From Mucispirillum schaedleri (GTDB taxonomy: Bacteria; Chrysiogenota; Deferribacteres; Deferribacterales; Mucispirillaceae): 64,000 bases of DNA. Below are positions 61,830 through 64,000 of the stretch, piece by piece. The translations under genes and the position numbers were made by a program. The DNA is taken from NCBI GenBank assembly GCA_949287985.1, contig CASEIN010000031.1, positions 17,466-81,465 on the forward strand, given 5' to 3'. The notes beneath the pieces are model-generated. The model made no database searches. It saw only the letters and a list, made by a program, of their open reading frames with translations, and had not been told where the DNA came from. Each line of letters begins with the position of its first letter. Within the stretch, counting starts at the first letter, position 1.

Positions 61830-63851
61830 ATGGACCACAGCAAAAAAGAATACTACATTAGCCGTGAATTAAGCTGGCTTTCATTTAATGAGCGAGTGCT
61901 TACAGAAGCATTAGATATACATAATCCACTAATGGAGCGTTTAAAGTTTACTGCCATATTTTCATCTAATATGGACGAATTCTTTATGGTGCGTGTAGCT
62001 GGGCTTATTGAGCAGATTAGTGCAGGTTATGAAAAAACAGATATTGCAGGCTACACCCCAGAAGAACAGATTATATCTATCAGCCACCAGACAAAAAGAT
62101 TAATTGAAAAACAGCAGAATATATTTATGCAGCTTCGTCAGGAGCTTGAAAAACACAACTGTTTTTTTAACCCAGATATCATAGATGAATATTATGAAGA
62201 TACTGAAAATATATTTATAGATGCCATTATGAGTGTGGTAAGCCCAGTAACTTTGGACCCAGCCCACCCATTTCCTTTTATATATAATAAAAGAATGACA
62301 GTAATAGCAGCTTTAGAAAAAGAGGGCAGGGAATATTTTTCGCTTATTATGCTGCCTGAAAATATTAGAAGATACTTTGTTGTCCATAAGGGAGCAAAAC
62401 GTATAATCTTTACAGTGGAAGAAATAATTAAAAAGCATATCCAAAAACTTTTTCGTGGTTATAACGTAAAAACTGTAAATGTTTTTAGAGTAACAAGAAA
62501 TGCAGATATTGAAATGCGTTCAGAAGAAATAGCCGATATGATTTTATCTATGAAAGATTTCCTTTCAAGACGTGTAAAAGGTGCTGTTACAAGGGTTGAA
62601 ATAGAGCATAATACACCAAAATACATTGTAGAATTTTTACAAAAAATGGTAAATTTTAAAGATATGGAAACTCAGTATGTAGATGGTGTTATTGATTTAA
62701 CATTTTTATTTAATTTATCATCGCTAATTCCATCTGCCCAGTTTAGCCGTCATGAGCAGTTTATAATACCATACAACTTTGAAAGTTCTGATATATTTAA
62801 TAAAATAAAAGAGCAGGATATTTTATTTTTCAGACCATACTATTCTTTTTCTGCTGTATCAAAGCTTATTGCAACAGCAGCAGAAGATAAAGATGTTCTT
62901 GCCATAAAAATGACACTTTATAGAACAAATAGAGATTCTTCCATACTGGCATCTTTAGTAAAAGCTGCCAAAAGTGGCAAGCAGGTAAGTGTTGTAGTAG
63001 AACTAAAAGCACGATTTGATGAAGAAAGAAATATAGACTGGGCAACAAATTTGGAAGATGCAGGCTGTATAGTAACTTATGGTATTGCAGGGCTAAAAAT
63101 ACATGCAAAATGCCTTTTAATAGTGCGTCGAGAGAAGGACGGTATAAAACGTTATACCCATATAGCAACAGGTAACTATAATGAAAATACTGCTATGCAA
63201 TATACTGATGTGGACTTAATAACATCAAATGATAAAATAGGCAGAGATGCAGCACAGCTTTTTAACTACCTTATGGCTTATACTGATGAACAGTCATGGA
63301 ACTGTTTAAGTGTTGCACCATTTAATTTAAGGGAAAATATATACGCTTTATTTGATAACGAAATAAAAATGGCAAAATCAGGCAGGCAGGCACGAGTTAT
63401 TATGAAGATGAACTCGCTAATTGATAAAGATATTATCAATAAAATGTATGAAGCATCTAATGCTGGAGTGCGTATAGACTTAATAGTTCGCGGCATATGT
63501 GGCTTAAAAGCAGGCTGCAAAGGCTTTAGTGAAAACATAAGAGTAAGAAGCATTGTAGGCAGGTTTTTAGAGCATGCAAGAATATTTTATTTTGAAAATG
63601 GTGGAGAGCCAAGATATTTTATAGCTTCAGCTGATATGATGCCAAGAAACTTAAACAGGCGTGTAGAATTAATGACAGAAATATATGATAAAACATTACA
63701 GTCATCACTGCATAAATTTTTAGATATAACTCTGCAGGACAATATGAAAGCATGGATATTACAGGGTGATGAGTTTACAAAAATAGTAAGGCAGGAGAAA
63801 GATGAGCCAGTTAATTCTCAAGAATATTTTATGAATAATAAGTTAATCTAA
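61830..63851 (+). CDS. ppk1: Polyphosphate kinase 1
   Basis: 673 residues, normal for PPK1, which makes polyphosphate from ATP reversibly. N-terminal four-helix domain (ISRELSWLSFNERVLTEA), the head domain, then two PLD-like catalytic domains. The phosphorylated His is in KIHAKCLLI, with a second catalytic His in RFLEHARIFYF; the metal and substrate Arg are in FFRPYYSF and KMTLYRTNRDSSI. It is cotranscribed with ppx and its decayed paralogue, so synthesis and breakdown of polyphosphate are controlled together. AGGTGATAAT precedes the start. Confidence 0.97.
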   Translation: MDHSKKEYYISRELSWLSFNERVLTEALDIHNPLMERLKFTAIFSSNMDEFFMVRVAGLIEQISAGYEKTDIAGYTPEEQIISISHQTKRLIEKQQNIFMQLRQELEKHNCFFNPDIIDEYYEDTENIFIDAIMSVVSPVTLDPAHPFPFIYNKRMTVIAALEKEGREYFSLIMLPENIRRYFVVHKGAKRIIFTVEEIIKKHIQKLFRGYNVKTVNVFRVTRNADIEMRSEEIADMILSMKDFLSRRVKGAVTRVEIEHNTPKYIVEFLQKMVNFKDMETQYVDGVIDLTFLFNLSSLIPSAQFSRHEQFIIPYNFESSDIFNKIKEQDILFFRPYYSFSAVSKLIATAAEDKDVLAIKMTLYRTNRDSSILASLVKAAKSGKQVSVVVELKARFDEERNIDWATNLEDAGCIVTYGIAGLKIHAKCLLIVRREKDGIKRYTHIATGNYNENTAMQYTDVDLITSNDKIGRDAAQLFNYLMAYTDEQSWNCLSVAPFNLRENIYALFDNEIKMAKSGRQARVIMKMNSLIDKDIINKMYEASNAGVRIDLIVRGICGLKAGCKGFSENIRVRSIVGRFLEHARIFYFENGGEPRYFIASADMMPRNLNRRVELMTEIYDKTLQSSLHKFLDITLQDNMKAWILQGDEFTKIVRQEKDEPVNSQEYFMNNKLI

Positions 63852-63859
63852 AATATATA

Positions 63860-64000
63860 TGAGGCGAACCCCATTTATTGGACAAATAAATGGGGTGTTT
63901 TTATGTCACGTAGAACAAAGTATTCTTATGAATTACGCAAAGAGATATTGCATCAATATTTAGAAGAACAAAGAAGTATTACATCATTATCAAAAGAATA
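63860..64000 (+). mobile_element. Left end of an IS3-family (IS150-like) insertion sequence, cut by window edge
   Basis: The terminal repeat starts TGAGGCGAACCCC at 63860, the TG and CCCC style of IS3-family ends. CCCCATTTATT (63869-63879) pairs with AATAAATGGGG (63885-63895), a hairpin that covers the transposase ribosome binding site. The first transposase frame begins at 63903. A matching 37 bases occur at 29650-29614 on the minus strand. The right end and target duplication are outside the window. Confidence 0.85.
63903..64000 (+). CDS. Transposase OrfA fragment (truncated by window end)
   Basis: 32 codons are visible, starting MSRRTKYSYELRKEILHQYL and continuing EEQRSITSLSKE. This is the helix-turn-helix N-terminus of an IS3-type OrfA (pattern K-Y-S-x-E-L-K). 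In this family OrfA is normally joined to the DDE protein OrfB by -1 frameshifting. GGGGTG lies six bases before the ATG and is part of the terminal hairpin. The remainder is out of view. Confidence 0.82.
   Translation, partial: MSRRTKYSYELRKEILHQYLEEQRSITSLSKE

Overview
The window is AT-rich DNA from a Gram-negative, flagellated bacterium. Evidence for a double membrane is an OmpW/OmpA-type beta-barrel protein, lipoproteins with lipoboxes and many cleavable signal peptides. Gene content and protein style (IclR regulator, SLC13 symporter, Ppx-Ppk block, rpsF-ssb-rpsR-DUF2232 order, perfect CIRCE before groESL) suggest Deferribacterota. A Mucispirillum-like gut species is my best guess, but it is an impression and not a database match. 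I found no rRNA, tRNA or CRISPR array.

Region by region. 1-6.1 kb: a large flagellin, a YezD-like small protein, three tandem paralogous secreted proteins, then a 580-base gap holding a 96-base direct repeat with terminator-like hairpins. 6.2-14.4 kb: housekeeping genes (ABC-F ATPase, outer-membrane barrel, RadC, CIRCE-groES-groEL, PfkB sugar kinase, MurI). 14.6-18.3 kb (minus strand): a four-gene envelope operon containing an RCC1-repeat lipoprotein and a lipoprotein fused to a GspG-like pseudopilin domain. Its promoter has nine consecutive G/C pairs between the -35 and -10 boxes, so it is probably phase variable. 18.5-27.7 kb: an rRNA uracil methyltransferase, RdgB, a class A PBP with a decayed glycosyltransferase half, and the shikimate genes aroK, aroB and aroQ with a TPR/acidic-repeat protein and a proline peptidase. 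28-39 kb: an SLC13 symporter, a PPOX protein with an IclR regulator, RluD-TPR-AI-2E, rpsF-ssb-rpsR-DUF2232-CDF, and an SSS symporter. 39-47 kb: a dnaE operon with thiD, a methyltransferase, a DUF4384 protein and an exported WD40 protein.

47.1-58.6 kb is an accessory, defence-like island. It contains a Phd/RelE toxin-antitoxin pair and a self-inhibited Fic protein preceded by four 40-base palindromic repeats. Next comes a tight operon of NurA nuclease, HerA-family ATPase with a variant Walker A, Hsp90/GHKL-type ATPase and radical SAM enzyme. It ends with a PLD-nuclease/DEAD helicase/DUF3427 gene split by a frameshift at an A8 tract. I do not recognise the NurA-HerA-GHKL-radical SAM combination as a named system, and it is my main candidate for something undescribed.

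58.7-63.9 kb: a polyphosphate operon (ppx, a catalytically decayed ppx paralogue, ppk1) driven by a strong promoter. The window ends inside the left end of an IS3-family (IS150-like) insertion sequence. That IS end matches, over 37 bases, a 45-base palindrome lying at 29.6 kb.
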